From Eledone cirrhosa (lineage: Eukaryota; Mollusca; Cephalopoda; Octopoda; Eledonidae): a stretch of 64,000 bases of DNA. The stretch lies in assembly GCA_964016885.1 (NCBI GenBank), contig OZ024743.1, forward strand, positions 18,253,872 to 18,317,871, in the 5' to 3' direction. A program made the translations under genes and the position numbers. Below are positions 34,345-47,231 of this stretch, in pieces (the first letter of the stretch is position 1; every line of letters starts with the position of its first letter). The notes beneath the pieces are model-generated. The model saw only the letters and a program-made list of their open reading frames with translations, was not told where the DNA came from and did not search any database.

Positions 34345-34412
34345 AAAAAGTATGACCCCGACGGCAGAGGTCATGCTGTTTCGACGGCTATTTCTGGACT
34401 CCTTCGTTATAT
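34345..34412 (+). repeat. Single arm of the foldback family seen at 20556
   Basis: Shares ACCCCGACGGC, GTTTCGACGGCTATTTCTGG and the trailing CTCCTTCGTTATATATAT with 20556-20608 and 20735-20750. Confidence 0.7.
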
Positions 34413-34587
34413 ATATATATATATATATTTAAATTTGCTTTCCCCCCCCATTTCCAAATATATATATTAATATATAAGCATATATGTGTGTGTATGTTTT
34501 TGTTTTGATATTGTATATTTGTGTGTATGTGTGTGTGTATTCTTACTTTTATACTTGTGTATATATGTGTGTGTATTAACTGTATAC

Positions 34588-34649
<62 letters not shown>
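34413..34649. other. Simple-sequence tract
   Basis: TATGTGTGTGT-type degenerate repeats, then an (AT)n array at 34587-34648 immediately before a PLE pseudo-LTR. Confidence 0.8.
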
Positions 34650-34650
<1 letters not shown>

Positions 34651-34677
34651 ACAAAATATGGTTAAAAGAGTTCCATG

Positions 34678-34748
34678 TATTTTATTATGCGCATTTCAAA
34701 AACAAATATCATCATGCAATAATATTTGTGTTTTTATCAGAGAAAACA
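34678..34748 (-). ncRNA. Hammerhead ribozyme in PLE pseudo-LTR (core mutated)
   Basis: Same fold as 36217-36287 with stem III ATGCGCAT, but the core reads CTGATAA instead of CTGATGA (G8 to A). A catalytically essential guanine is therefore lost. Confidence 0.65.
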
Positions 34749-35109
34749 GGAAGACATGATATGAAGGTTAAAAAACACTTGTTGATAGTGCAGTTTTAAA
34801 TCAACATATGAAGAGTAGTTTTAGATTGATGTGTGATATTGAGAAACATATTTTATTTTGAGGGTGGGGGGGGGGTTGGAAAGGATGAAAAAGAGGAGGA
34901 GATGAGAGTAAAAAGTGGAGAGGGAGGAGTATAATGAGGAAGGATGAGATACGAGGAGAGATGGGTGATAGAGAGAGAGAGATAGCTTTTATAATTGAGA
35001 AAGATATATTGTTTTACATAGAGAGGTTATAAACCGTTGGAAGATAATTCATAAGTTAAAAGAATTTGAAAATTAACGAAGTGAAAAATATTGTAAAGTT
35101 AAAGGTTTG

Positions 35110-35290
35110 TATATTGAAGGGTTTAATAATATGTGCGATGAACAGAAAATGTTAATATGTATTAAGAATAATATTTAAGGGTTTAACAATATGTGCGATG
35201 GAAAGAAAAAGTTAATATGTATTAAGAATAATATTTATGGGTTTAATAATATGTGCGATGGAAAGAAAATGTTGATATGTATTATTAAAA
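35110..35290 (+). repeat. ~61-bp unit repeated three times
   Basis: GGGTTTAATAATATGTGCGA starts each unit (35118, 35178, 35239). The units differ at a few bases, and the third is truncated. Confidence 0.85.
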
Positions 35291-35714
35291 AGAACAACAA
35301 GTAATTTAAGTAAGGATATATTGTGAGATGAGCATGAATAAGTTAGATAAACGGGAGAAAAGAATAATGAATTGAGGATGAATAATCTAACGTCAAAAAC
35401 ATGTTTATGTTTACGAAGGATTTTTACAAGGTGATATAGAGTAAGAATGTATTGTATTATGTAATAATTGTTTCTATGTTAGGCAACAGTGAGAAAAGGT
35501 ACATATTAGGGGTTAGACATTAAAAGAAAAAGAGAAGAAAGGGAAGTGATAAATAGGAGCAATATAGAATGAGTAACAAGTATTATATAATGTATAATAA
35601 AAACTTTGAAATAAGGTAGAAAGATGAGTATATTTTTAAAGAAGTATATATATATATATGTGCCTTTGAGAAAAAGATTCTAAATTGATAAAGTTTTGGA
35701 TATTAGCTGTATAC

Positions 35715-36185
35715 TTTGGGGAATGTTTTGTGGAATTTATACAAACAGATAGAAAACAAGTCAGTGCGTCTATTTATTATAGCATCTAAATTAGATATAA
35801 TGGTACATTTTTAATTTAGACAGAGATTGCAAATCTTGGATAGAGAACTGTTCAAGTATGGAGACGCAGAAGAAACCTTCTTCCAAAAGATGCTATATTT
35901 AATATTTTTGTCTTTCAAGGACCATATGAGTTGTGCGAGAGCCGTGTTGATTCTTTTAAGTTTGTATTTAAAAGACGAATGATGGTTATAAAGACGAGCT
36001 TTAAAGGAGGTGGAAGTGGAGCCAAAATAGGTGAAGGAATTGGTGTCACTTATAACTTTACATTCGTAAATTAAGTTTTTATCAAGACAATGGTTATTGA
36101 GAGAACATTTATTTTTAACAGGGCAATTGCAATTGCGATTAGAGAGATTATTAACGAGTGACCTAGTGTTATCTATAGAAGGAAT
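35715..36185 (-). pseudogene. PLE C-terminal fragment: Cys-rich linker and GIY-YIG
   Basis: Minus strand: NLSNRNCNCPVKNKCSLNNH, KNLIYECKVISDTNSFTYFG (YFGST in place of YIGST), SFKARLYNHHSSFKYKL, LAQLIWSLKDKNI, then KICNLCLN, a stop, and INRRTDLFSIC to a natural stop near 35715. It has the same domain order as the other YRDD-type PLEs. The RT part is gone. Confidence 0.8.
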
Positions 36186-36216
36186 TAGATTTTTTAACCT
36201 TCATATCATGTCTTCC

Positions 36217-36287
36217 TGTTTTATCTGATGAAAACAAAAATATTATTGCATGATGATATTTGTTTTTGAAATGCGCATAATAAAATA
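36217..36287 (+). ncRNA. Hammerhead ribozyme in PLE pseudo-LTR, intact core
   Basis: TGTTTTAT (36217-36224), CTGATGA (36225-36231), AT-rich stem II closing on ATATTTGTTTTT, GAAA (36268-36271), mini stem III ATGCGCAT, cleavage A at 36279, then ATAAAATA. Stem I is 8 pairs with one G-U. Compared with ATATGTAT in other copies, the third pair of stem III is changed from A-U to G-C on both sides, a compensatory change. Confidence 0.75.
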
Positions 36288-36428
36288 CATGGTACTCTTT
36301 TAACCATCTTTTGTCCTTATATATTATGTATACTCGAATCCTACAAACTGTAGAGTGCTTCTTATCAGATATATGCATTGCTTTATTGTACTACAATAAA
36401 ACTCACCTCCTACATATATATATATATA

Positions 36429-38000
36429 CTAGCAGTGGTACACGACGTTGCACGTGATAAGGTATTTGGGAACGTGGGCCTCCAACAGCCCTAATCGTGG
36501 AAAAACTGCATGCCTCGACAATATGTAAAGAGAATAAACCAAATACTCTGATGGCTGGATAATCTTTAAGATTTTCCTCTATGAAGCAGGAAAAATGCAG
36601 GTTTTCACCTAATGCGGGCCCTAGGGAGTCAAGAAAATGAATTTCTTTTATGTGCATAACAGGCCTTGAAATTTCGGGAAAATCGGCTAGACGTAACGCC
36701 TAAAAAAAGCCCTAAAAAGCTGAAAAATTGAAGTTTTTCACTAGGCCATAACAAGTTTGATTTTCTTTGCTCACGCTATGAAGAATAGAGACTGACTAAT
36801 ACATAGTTACAATTTCAAGGAAATCGATCTGAGGTAACGCATCAAATACCCCTAAAATGCTGAAAAAACGCAGTTTTTCACCTAATGTGGGCCCTAGGGG
36901 ATCAAAAAGTTGAATTTTTAATGTGCATAACACTCCCCGAAACATAACGCGGGCCGCAAATAGACCCAATCGTGGAAAAACAGCATGCTGGACAATATGT
37001 AAAGAAAATAATCCGAATACTCTGATACAATTAGTATTAGGTATGCTTCTCCTTCCACGTGGAGAAAATGGGCTTGGTGCTTTTGTACTTTAATAAAATG
37101 GCATGAGTCAGCAGGACCGATGTCACCACATATGTCAGAGGGAAGGCTGCAATGCTTGAGCAAGGCTTAACGTGCAATCGGACAGCATGTGGAGCCTTCT
37201 CGGCGGAGTCCACCACACCTTAGTAAGTAAAAACAACTGGACAAACGTTCACCAAACTGTGGGTATAATTTAACAAATTTAAAAAGGATTGGTACAATAA
37301 AATGGTCCAGAGGCGTGCGCGCGTTGACTGGCAGCCCTAAACGAAAGGTTCACCATCAGCTATTTCAAGGGTCCTTAAAAGGGCCGTGTAAGCCGTTCAC
37401 TGAGATCCCAGTAAGGAGGGGTAACCATCAACAATTACAAATAAAAAGGGCCATGTGAGCGTTCACTTGTTGCTTTTAATATTGACTTTGACTGCGTTCT
37501 CTTACATTTGTAGGAGGGTGTTTCTGTTGCTTCCACTGGTAGCCGTTAGAATGAATCAGAATGCGTTTGCGGTCCGTTTAATAACCATATATTGGCGCGC
37601 CGTGTGCGAAGCGGAAGGTCCATCTCTGAAGGTAGTCACCTGAAGCCGAGGGAAAACGTATTTCAGGTAATACGCCGTATGACTGGCAACCAGATTTCCT
37701 TAAGAAATGTTGATAACGAACCTACTTCGTCCTTGTGCAAATGCAAGAGGACTCTCCCAGCTGCCTACTCTAGAGCACCAAACGAACAACGATCCGCTTA
37801 ACGACCTTACATTGCCGTACCAATGTTAAGGGGTGGGTTCTTAGCTGAAGGGTTCACCATAAACCGTAGAAAAAACGCGTTTCAGTTAGTAGCCCTTATG
37901 AATTGCGACCGGATTGGTTAAACAAATGGCAATAAAAAACCTACCTTCTCGCTGTTGCATTTATAACACCTCGTTGTAAACAATGTTCCTTGTTTCCCTC
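36429..38000 (-). repeat. Helitron 3' region with internal duplications
   Basis: 36475-36550 resembles 36935-37025 (CCTAATCGTGGAAAAACTGC / CCCAATCGTGGAAAAACAGC, AATATGTAAAGA). 36600-36630 resembles 36880-36915 (TTTTCACCTAATGCGGGCCC / TTTTTCACCTAATGTGGGCC). 37700-37800 is a second copy of the helicase C-terminal end at about 37980-38070 (GCAAATGCAAGAGGACTCTC / GCAAATGCAAATAGCCTCTC). No complete gene lies here. Confidence 0.65.
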
Positions 38001-38001
38001 G

Positions 38002-40630
38002 TCATGCAAATGCAAATAGCCTCTCCCTGATGCCAACTCTAGTGCACCCAACGTACAAAGGTCTGGCCTCAGAAAGAGTCTGACACTGCGACTTGATAAT
38101 GGACATGGCAAAACTGACGAAGCGGGAATTGCAGTCTTCTGAAGGTAAATGGAATTTCGGCTCCCGGGGGAGTAAGAGGAATTCTCGGAATGAAGACATC
38201 ATCGCCTTTTCCGCACCCAGATGGGAGTGTTGCCTCGATAACTTGGTCCGTCATTTTCTTTACAGCCAGGCGTGTTCCGTTGCACAGCCTCGGTGGCTCC
38301 AAATTCCGCAGCAACATAACAGCAGTCCTTACTGTAAGGCGTAGCATGTGGGGCCGTATTCCCGGGGGCTGTAAGGAGTTTAGGAATTCTGGTGGAAAGT
38401 TCACCACTTCATTTGGATTGGGCATCGTGTCAACAGACTTGTAGTTGCGAAGAGCACCAGGAAGGGAATCCAGTAGCAGGTTGTTGAAATTGTTACCAGT
38501 GGCGTTTTTTGGAGTAGCACTGCTCTTTGGCACCACAATGCCTGGTCCTGGAAATGGTGTTGCAAATTCGGAAACACTTTGTCTTCGAGCTCTGCCGAAG
38601 AATTAACAGAAGTCGCAAATGGCCACACTTCCAGCTCACCTTCAGCGTCAAGAGGCATTTTGCCGTCGCCAAGCTTCAGAATGTCCCGTGCAAAGTGAGC
38701 GGACGTTTGGCCACCGTGCAATTGAGCCCTCATGTTTGTTGTAAGAATCAGTTTCCTGACATGGCGCCATAGGGTAGATAACTTCAGACATGCTTGAACC
38801 TCGTCAGCTCGTGTACCTTTGGGAATTATAGGGATAGTCTGCCCGAAGTCGCCCGAAAGCAGAAGCGTAACACCTCCCAACGGATCCTTGCAGCCTCTGA
38901 TATCCTAGAGGTGTGAGCTCAATGAGTCAAGAGCTCCTTTGAGCGGCATGCTGCACTCATCGTAGATAATGAGTTGACACCGTTTCAGCTGATGCTGCAA
39001 GTGAGTGTTTCTGACTTTGTTAATTTGAGGGGCAATTTAAAAGTGGAGTGTGCAGTCCTGCCATTGGGCAGCATAGTTACAGCAATCCCCGAAGAGGCCA
39101 CAGCAGCCGCAATGTCATTTTGCATCCTGACTTTTGCAAGGAGAAGCCTTATTAAAAATGTTTTGCCCGTCCCCCAGGAGCATCCAGAAAGAACATACCT
39201 CCTTTTCTTTGGCGCACATGGTCAGCAACAATGGTGTAAACACGACGTTGATCTGGAAGAAGTTGTGGTTCAGTTTCACGGACGCACTTGGCAAGGTCAT
39301 CGACGTCGTAGGATGTTTCCCGAAGAAGAGCCGTAGGAAGTACCTTTGACCCGGTACGGAGCGCTTGGGACAGACCCTAAGACGGCAAATAATTTCTACC
39401 GAGTGATGCAACTCTGTCCCCAATGTCAATCAAAACACAATTGAAGAGCTCATCGTGTGCATCGTTCTATTTGAAGGTATTGCAGTTGCGCTTGGCGTGT
39501 GTAGTCCTCGGATAAGTCTTCCTTGAAATGCAGCCTCAAAGACATAGATTTTCTTAGTTTCCAAGTTTGCAGCATTACTGCAAATGGAGCTCGTAAACGC
39601 ATAGGCGATTGAAATGCAACGGCTTCGAACAAAGTCGCTTCCCACTGCGCACCGTCTTCCAGCAGGTCACAATTGAAGCAAGCTTCTTTGTAAGTGCTGC
39701 ACACGCAGCCCTCACAAGTTCGGAGGTCGTGAAAAGATGTGGGTCCTCTTACCTCGTACAACTGAAGGCGGGATGTCCTTCAACACGTTGACCTGCCTTT
39801 CTGCGCACCCATTGTTGTTTATTCCATGTGTAGTATGACGGCACCTGGCGGTAAAGCAGAGTCTGTGCAAAAGAGTCGGTGCGACACAGTTTCAAGAATC
39901 CAGTGAGAACTGTTTCTCGTGGGCCCTCCACCATCTGGGCAGCATTAGCGTAGGTGAAGTACAACCTTTGAACTTTCAAGCGAGCTGTACAGTAGCAGGG
40001 TACCTTTGGTGTATTGGGAAGCTAAATATTCGCCAGAAAGCCTCGTTGCTAGTTATGTAACGGCCAACTTGGTTTTGCGAGACCTCATCACGGCTGCTGT
40101 CCTTCTGTAGACCGAACATAGCAGGGTCTGAACCCTTATTGACGTAGTTACAGATGTACTTGATGGACTTGACGGAGCTACAGAATTCCACGTTGATGTG
40201 GCACCGAAGATCTTCGAAAGAAGTGGACAGTAGAGCACTATTCATCGATTGACAACCTCGTGCTGTCTAACTGTCTCTGGGCTGCCGTCGTCTGTAAAAT
40301 GGGTATCCGTCCACACCAGTTGGGGCTTCTTTAAGGAACTGTTGGGGAAACCTTTTGGTGCAGACACTGTTGTTCAGACAAGGTGAGCTCAAATTGAAAA
40401 CATGCCCACATGGACCATGGATCATGTTTGCCTTCACTATTTCGTACAGGTCTTTCTCCGCAGACGGATCGGGAAGCTCAACGGAGATGACCTTGTCAAT
40501 GTCGTTTGGAGATATTCTGGCGGACAGCCAGATGAGGATATGGCCTTGCGGTAGGCACCTCTTCTGCCACTCGACGGTGTACATGTCGCATATAAATTGT
40601 CCGAAGACTTGTCCTCTCTTTAAAGGTCAA
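38002..40630 (-). pseudogene. Helitron Rep-helicase remnant (Pif1-type helicase)
   Basis: Minus strand, split over several frames: MYTVEWQKRCLPQGHILIWL (Rep HUH region; the usual PHAH is PQGH, so one metal-binding His is lost), NMIHGPCG, CHINVEFCSSVKSIKYICNY, GRYITSNEAFWRIFSFPIH, RLYFTYANAAQ, PSYYTWNKQQW, then the helicase. It shows Walker A LDAPGG with a one-base deletion that breaks GTGKTFL near 39165, IIYDECSM (motif II, ~38950), LLSGDFGQTIPIIPKGTRAD (motif III, ~38840), FLNSLQPPGI, LLRNLEPPRLCNGTRL, VFIPRIPLTPPG and FRRLQFPLRQ. A frameshift is followed by FAMSIIKSQCQTLS and YVGCTRVG (motifs V/VI, shortened). Clearly inactive. Confidence 0.85.
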
Positions 40631-40859
40631 TGATACGATTGTGGGCTGCACTGTAAAAAGGTGTAGGTATTAACGCCTACGTGCTTCAGATGAAAACTGG
40701 AGAGAGAAACTGTGTGCGCTTACCAAATGTCTGTTGAATGAGTGGTAGATATGGCCTTCAGCAGGAATGCAGAGAAACTGTAATCTAGTTTTTTTCCTGG
40801 GATGAGATCAACGCTAAAGCTTACAGGATTATTCCCGGACTCGGCATAGAGGATAGAAC

Positions 40860-42960
40860 GGCCCCATACCAACCAAGGGAGCCGAGGATTACCTTTAAAG
40901 GTCACAAGCTAAACTTTAGTCTAATAGCCCCCTCCAGATCAGACCTAGGGATCTTCAGTAAAAGCATACTAGATATGATTTTCCCCAAGCTTCGGAAAAA
41001 AACTAGATTACAGCAAGGGTCATGCACGGGAGAGGTAATAGAATGGTTTAAGAAAATACCTGAGAAAAGTAGGACCAGCTTATCCAACTCGATATTGCAG
41101 GCTACTAATCCTCAATATCGCACATAGTGCTTATCTTTGCGATGTCCAATACGAACCTAACACGCGAGGAGGTGGGCATCATCCACGCCGCCCGAAAGAC
41201 CTTGATCCGTTTCGGTGAGACCTTTGGACCAGGAGTGATTGGTTAAATAACTTTGACATCACGATGGGCTCCAGCGACTCCGCACAGGTAACGGACCTGG
41301 TTGGGCTCTTCTTGCTGAAGCAGATGAAAGAAGAAATCCCCTGCTTGGAAGGCGGATTATATCGTGAAGATACTCTCTTCACAGTCTATGACCACATCAC
41401 CACTCTGGTGGAGAGAATGAAGAGGCGAATTGGGCATTTCTTTAAGAACCATGGGCTCAGTATCGAACTAGACACAAATAAAAAGGTAGTTAACTTCCTA
41501 GACACCACCCTACACCTGAACACCGAGCAATACTACCCCTATCACAAGCCCAACGAGAAACTGGTATATGTTAACGCCAAGTCAAAGCACTCTAGATCCA
41601 TAATTAAGGCCGTAGTGAAGAGTGTATCGGACAGGATCTCCAACCTGTTCGCCAATAGGGAGATCTTTGATAGCAACGCAGAATATTACATCGCAGCTCT
41701 AAATAAGGCGGCGTATGGCCAAAATATGTCGTATAATCCGAGGCGCCATGATGGAGATAGCCCATCGGACACCCCGACCCACGGTATCCGGGAGGGGGTG
41801 AACCTAACAGTACAGGCAGAGTGGAAACAACTAAACACCATGAACCCGACACCACCACATTCGCGAAGGGGACGCGAACGCATAACCATGGGAGGAAACC
41901 CAGTACAAGTAGCAGTCTCAGGGGTGATAATAACCACCCCGGGCTCGACGCCCCCAACCGCAAGACAAGAAGCGGGACTGATGGAGGACCATGCCACTCT
42001 AGAACTTCCAGCGTGGGCAACAACCACCCCACAGATACGTGCCGGGAAGTTAGCAAAACACATAGCGCGCAAGGGGGAAGAAGCAATGCGGGAGGTACTA
42101 GCAACCCGACAACTCCCCAACAACCCACGGACGGCATTGTCATCCCACCTACATAGGAGAAGACGCAGAAAATCCCGTGGTACAACCCATCCTATTCAGC
42201 GGCCCTAACGTAGAGCATGGCCCGTTCATTCATTTGGGCACTAGATAAATGCTACCCGAGAGACCATAGATACCATAAGATCTTCAACAGACACACTATG
42301 AAACTCTCGTATTCTACCACGCGAAATGTGGCCATAGCAAGCATCAATAGGGGTAGACTTACAAACAACACACAACCAGAAGCTGGCAATATAAAGACCC
42401 AGCAGAACCATGTGGAGGGAAGAAGAGTGGACCTAGTACCCACCCTGGAAATCCAAACAGACCCAGAGACCCCCACCAGGCCTGGGGGAGGATCACCACA
42501 TAATATGCAACGGGAACCCCACATTAGGCACTAGGGTGTCGACCATCTCCTGCAACTGCTGAAACCCCGCATTATGCCCCCTAAATAAGGAATACCTAAG
42601 GAAGAACTTAATATACGGATGTAGAGTAAAAACTCCCAACTCTGAACACCTTCACATAGGAGCCACATGATCGAGCTTTAAAGACCGATGGTATAACCAT
42701 CGCTATTCCTTTAATAAGGAGGACAAATGGAAAAGTACGGCTCTTTCCGAACTGATCTTGAAGCTCAAACTGGACAGGATCCCGTACTGTCTGTCCTGGT
42801 CCAAAATCAGGAAAGTGCCACCTGATAAAGGGGGATCTGTCATCTGCAAACTATCTCTGAGCGATACCGTCGAGATACTCAGCGGTGGAAGCAGCCTAAG
42901 AAACCTCAAGACTGACTTCTTAGGGACATGTAGACAGCTCAGGGCCGAGACCTTCCTCTA
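40860..42960 (+). pseudogene. Penelope-like element RT (YRDD type) with GIY-YIG, decayed
   Basis: RT fingers PREPRITFKGHKLNF (40870-40915) are followed by APSRSDLGIFSKSILDMIF. Motif A is lost in a stop/frameshift region at 41080-41250. MGSSDSAQVTDLVGLFLLKQ opens a 314-codon frame at 41264. The catalytic box reads GLYREDTLF, so YRDD has become YRED. Thumb: VVNFLDTTLHLN, YHKPNEKLVYVNAKSKHSRS, VSDRISNLFANREIF. After 42205 the frame shifts repeatedly: a Cys-rich linker remnant, then LHIGAT with SSFKDRWYNHRYSFN (GIY-YIG) and a C-terminus CKLSLSDTVEIL to 42960. GC content here is higher than in other copies. Confidence 0.82.
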
Positions 42961-44280
42961 GCTATATGGACAATACCAACACATTGGGATGGGAACTTCC
43001 CTCAAGCTATAGGGACATTAGACCCGCCAAACCGAGCCCACGGTAAATCAACCTCTACACAATCACAACCCCTATCCCTGCCTCGATCGACTCCTATGGC
43101 AACACATACTTATGCATACGTCCATACATAGATATTGTTTTTTCAGATTGTGCATACAATGATACTTACATGTGTGTGTGTATGTGCATGTGTGTGTGTA
43201 TGTATGTATATACATATATATATATATATATATGGATGTGTGTGTGAGTGAGCGTGTGTATGTGTGTATATAGGTATACATACGGGATGCACCTGAGCAT
43301 GTGTTTGTCCGTGTGTGCTTGCACCGATGTGCGTTGACATACGCGCATATGTACTTTATGCCGAAATAAGAACTGTAGTCCTCTGCATTTCCGGATTTTG
43401 ACACTCAGGTTCTCGTGTTTACTCTCCACTCTTGTCTCATTTGCTCTTAAAAAGCACCACCCCATGATAGTGTAAGTATTGTAAACCTTTACGCTTCTCG
43501 ATTCTGACACCAATCCTTTCTCATTCAGTCAATATTTTCCAAATCTTTCAAACTTTGATATTGGTTGTAACACTCACGCATTTTATTTTATGTTATTCTT
43601 TTTTTTTTATTTCTTCTTTTTATTTTCTCTCATATTTTTATTTCTTCATTTTATTTTTCATATTGTTTTATCTGTTTGCCAACCCCAACACGTGAAATGG
43701 TGGCAGGATAGATGCCAACCCACACACAAATTCTTCTGAACATAGCAGCATCGAACGAGAGCGGACCTGCCAGGTGACCCCTTAATACAACTACCACTAC
43801 CAACACAATGGAGGAGGTCAGCCCTACTTAACAAAAACAACCACAACAGATTGTCTTGCCTCTCAAAGATTTCTATAGTGTTTTCACTGAGGAATGTTCT
43901 CACAACTGACCAATGGGAGGAGAGAGTGTCCTATGACGCCGAATTTCGTTTGTTTCATGAGAATCCAGTTCCTCAGAGAAATAACAACCCAACCAGGAGC
44001 GGGACGTACCAGTATTGATGGAGTAAAACATGTCAACAACATATGTACCTGTCTCTACCACACCAATTCGGACTGCCTGGAGAGGTCACAGCCAAAGATG
44101 GCTGTCACCGAAATATATATAGCAGTACATCTTTAATAAATGAAGCCAAATTTTAAATATTTGACTTAATTATTTTACATTATACCGGAATAACCAAACC
44201 AACCTGCCAACTTCGTCGAGTGCTCCAGTCTGCATACTGAGGTGTCGGTAAACAACCAACATATACTCGAAATGTATATA
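42961..44280. other. Unrecognised sequence with microsatellites
   Basis: TATG/TGTG simple repeats at 43165-43320, T-rich 43585-43670, then about 480 bp of more complex sequence (43660-44140) with no recognised domain on either strand. It may be a LINE or LTR fragment I cannot name. Confidence 0.35.
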
Positions 44281-44283
44281 TGT

Positions 44284-44286
44284 ATG

Positions 44287-44370
<84 letters not shown>
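44284..44370. repeat. (AT)n microsatellite
   Basis: Almost pure AT. A shorter array lies at 44461-44489. Confidence 0.95.
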
Positions 44371-44375
<5 letters not shown>

Positions 44376-44453
44376 GTTTATAGGTATGTATATATATATG
44401 TATGTACATATGTATGTGTTTGCGTGAGTTGTATATATGTGTGTATATATGTA

Positions 44454-44489
<36 letters not shown>

Positions 44490-44903
44490 CACCATTTTTT
44501 TTATTTTAATTCTTTATTTTTCTTGTTTTTGTCAACCCCTGTACTTTAGATACGTCGGGTGGGCGTGCAAACGTATTCTTATTTTTATTTGTATTTTCAT
44601 TTTTAATTTGATTTTTTACATTTTTCTTTGTAGCCTGCTTAATCAGCCACTGAACTCTATCGACGTCAATATACGTGGGTGTATGGTATATTGTATATGT
44701 GTTTATGTGTGTGTGTGTATGTATTCATGTACATGTGTGCGTGCGTGTTTGTACATATATATATATATATGCAGATGTTATATCTAATTTGTTGGGATTC
44801 CAACAAACTTAAAAGTGTATAACTGATATATAGCACTCAACAGTTAACTGGAGTAAATATTCAATATATTAATAAATGGAAACTATATTTATAAAACCAT
44901 AAT

Positions 44904-44968
44904 TATTTTATTATACATATTTCAAGGGCGACCAAGGCAATATTGGTGCGCTTTCATCAGATAAAATA
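44904..44968 (-). ncRNA. Hammerhead ribozyme, PLE pseudo-LTR type, complete core
   Basis: Minus strand: TATTTTAT, CTGATGA (44954-44960), stem II AAGCGCACCA paired with a GGTCGCCCTT strand (one bulge), GAAA, mini stem III ATATGTAT, cleavage A, then ATAAAATA. Stem I is a perfect 8-bp helix. The flank AACTATATTTATAAAACCAT is shared with the copies at 50820 and 56280. Confidence 0.75.
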
Positions 44969-44969
44969 C

Positions 44970-47151
44970 GAAATGTGTTTCATAAATAGTGACATAACCG
45001 TGGAAACCAACCTTGACGGTTGATAATTCGCTGGATAGTGAAACATTTTATTGAGGGTAATTCAAAGTTCTGTGTGAATATGCAAATGAATGTCCGACAA
45101 AATGGAAAAAAACACACGTTTATTTAAATTACGCTGTGGGAAGAAGACAGAGAAAAAATAATAGAGAGATAAGAAAAGAACATATTAGTATATGTAGAAA
45201 TAGAGTGAAGAAATAGCAAAGAAAGAAGCTTATCTGTGGATGAGTTCATATAACGTAATAAGTCTTATGTTTATGTTACATATTTATGTTACGTATATTT
45301 ACTAATAATTGTTAGAATTCTATTATAATAAATATTTATTTACTATTATAAGTATATACAACATTAGATATATAGAAAAAATAAAGATATATTAAAAATA
45401 AAGATATATTAAAATATATTAAGATATATTAAAAATAAAGATATATTAAAATATATTAAGATATATTAAAATATATTAAAATATATTAAAATATATTAAA
45501 AATAGATTTTAAATAAATATGAAGTAGAAGCATGGGATAAAATATAAATATAAAGATAGATATAAGGATAGATATTTGAGTGGATAGATGGGTATATAAT
45601 GTTATAGATGATAAATTATGAGGGATACTAGTTTATATTTAGTGTAAGTATTTAAATTAAATTAAATTAAATTAACTGAGTTAATAAGATTACTTATATG
45701 TTTATAATGTTTTACAATGGAAAAATATGAAAATCCCAGTTTTGTTTATTTATTAGTTATTATGAGAACATTTTGACAAAGGTATGTTTAAAAGTATATT
45801 TATAACTCTACTATTAAATAAGTCTAATATTAAATAATTACAAATAATAAAAAAATTAAAAATTATTAAAAGTAACTGAAAATACTAAAACTATTTAAAA
45901 ATTAAGACTATAAAATAGTATTAATTCTAGACAAAATTCTTGAAAATTCCTGGAAAACCTTTCCAAGAGATTTTTAAAAGATCTCAAAAAGACTCAGAAG
46001 GAACTCAAAAACCTTGTAAAAACATTTAAGAGTGTTTAAAATTGATTAAAAACCTAAAATTATTCAGGAAATATAACTAAAAACCTAAAATTATTCAAAA
46101 AATAAAAAGAAATATTAGGAAATATTTTTAAATATTTTTAAATATTAGAAAAATACTAAAAGATATATTAAAAATATTAAGCTGACCCAAAAAATAATTT
46201 TGGGGGAAATAAGTATTTAAAAAAAAAAAATGGTAAGTATTTTTTTCTAAAATGATTATGAGATATTTTGGATGTAAGATAAATAAAGATATTTAAGAAG
46301 TAGAAATATTAAAAAGTAAAGATTTAATAAGTAAATTATATATATTTAAGAAGTAAAATATATAAAAAATTTGAATTACATTAAATTTAAATTTAAAGAT
46401 TTAGAATTTAAGAACATATATGATTGTAATTTAAGAAATGAGATTATAGGTGTTTGGATAAAGTAAATATTATGTAGAGAAGATTAAACGTGTAATTATA
46501 TTTTATATATAAATTTAAATGTTGAGTTTTGGCGATGTTTACAAGAACTAAATAAATTGTTACGTAAATTAATGGAGTTCTTACATTTAAGTATGAAGAA
46601 AATTTCCTCAATACACAAATTGCAAAATTTCGATAAAGCTGTGTTACTGTAAGCGGGTGCTTATATATATTTATAGATATTTATAATGTATATATTTGTA
46701 ATATATATATTTATAGATATGTGTAATGTGCATGTGTAAGTATGTGTAAGCATGTGTACGTGTACGTGTATATGTGTGTATATATATGTGTATATATGGT
46801 TTATATGTATGAATGTGTACATGTACGCATGTGTAAGTGTGTGACTATAATTGTATGCGTGGTAATGTGCTTATATATGTATGTGTATAATCTTTATATA
46901 TATATATACATTTATTATTTTCCACTTTATCTTACGTCCGTTATTCTATTTCAGCCTCGCTTTCAATTGTTCTAGACTTTGTTTTGAATAAATTTTCATT
47001 CTGACGAACCATTTCAGACGTCTGTTTCAAGCTCGTCTGTCTTCGTGAAACTTTTGGTAAATAAAATAGTTGTCTTATGTTGAATATTACATAACTAAAA
47101 ATATCTGTAGTCTGCATAGAACACTCTCCTTTCTTTTAACCTTCCTACGGA

Positions 47152-47155
<4 letters not shown>
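44970..47155. other. 2.2 kb very AT-rich sequence, no gene
   Basis: Short tandem patterns: AGATATATTAAAAAT at 45375-45500, AAACCTAAAATTATTCA twice near 46050-46100, TGTAAGTATGTG near 46720-46850. It may include the 3' UTR of the PLE whose pseudo-LTR is at 44880-44970. A CAGACG...CGTCTG hairpin lies at 47008-47042. No coding recognised. Confidence 0.4.

Positions 47156-47200
<45 letters not shown>
47156..47200. repeat. (AT)n microsatellite
   Basis: Short pure AT array bordering the dispersed repeat at 47232. Confidence 0.93.
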
Positions 47201-47201
<1 letters not shown>

Positions 47202-47231
47202 CCTCATTGCGTGTGAACTGCCACATCACGT

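Larger units (their letters stand above)
34650..36317 (-). mobile_element. PLE remnant (YRDD type) bounded by inverted hammerhead-bearing pseudo-LTRs
   Basis: 34650-34777 and 36189-36317 are inverted copies of one another. Both contain TTCCATGTATTTTATTATGC/GCATAATAAAATACATGG and a hammerhead. Between them on the minus strand lie the GIY-YIG end of a PLE (35715-36185) and an AT-rich 3' UTR. The rest of the RT is missing. Confidence 0.8.
36429..40640 (-). mobile_element. Helitron, decayed, 5'-truncated
   Basis: Rolling-circle transposon read on the minus strand: Rep remnant near 40630-39450, helicase to 38000, then a non-coding 3' part with internal duplications. The likely 3' terminus is CTAG at 36432-36429 next to a T in an AT tract. 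It is preceded by a short CACG...CGTG hairpin, as Helitron 3' ends (CTRR plus hairpin) require. The 5' end is lost where the sequence meets the PLE region near 40640-40860. Confidence 0.8.
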
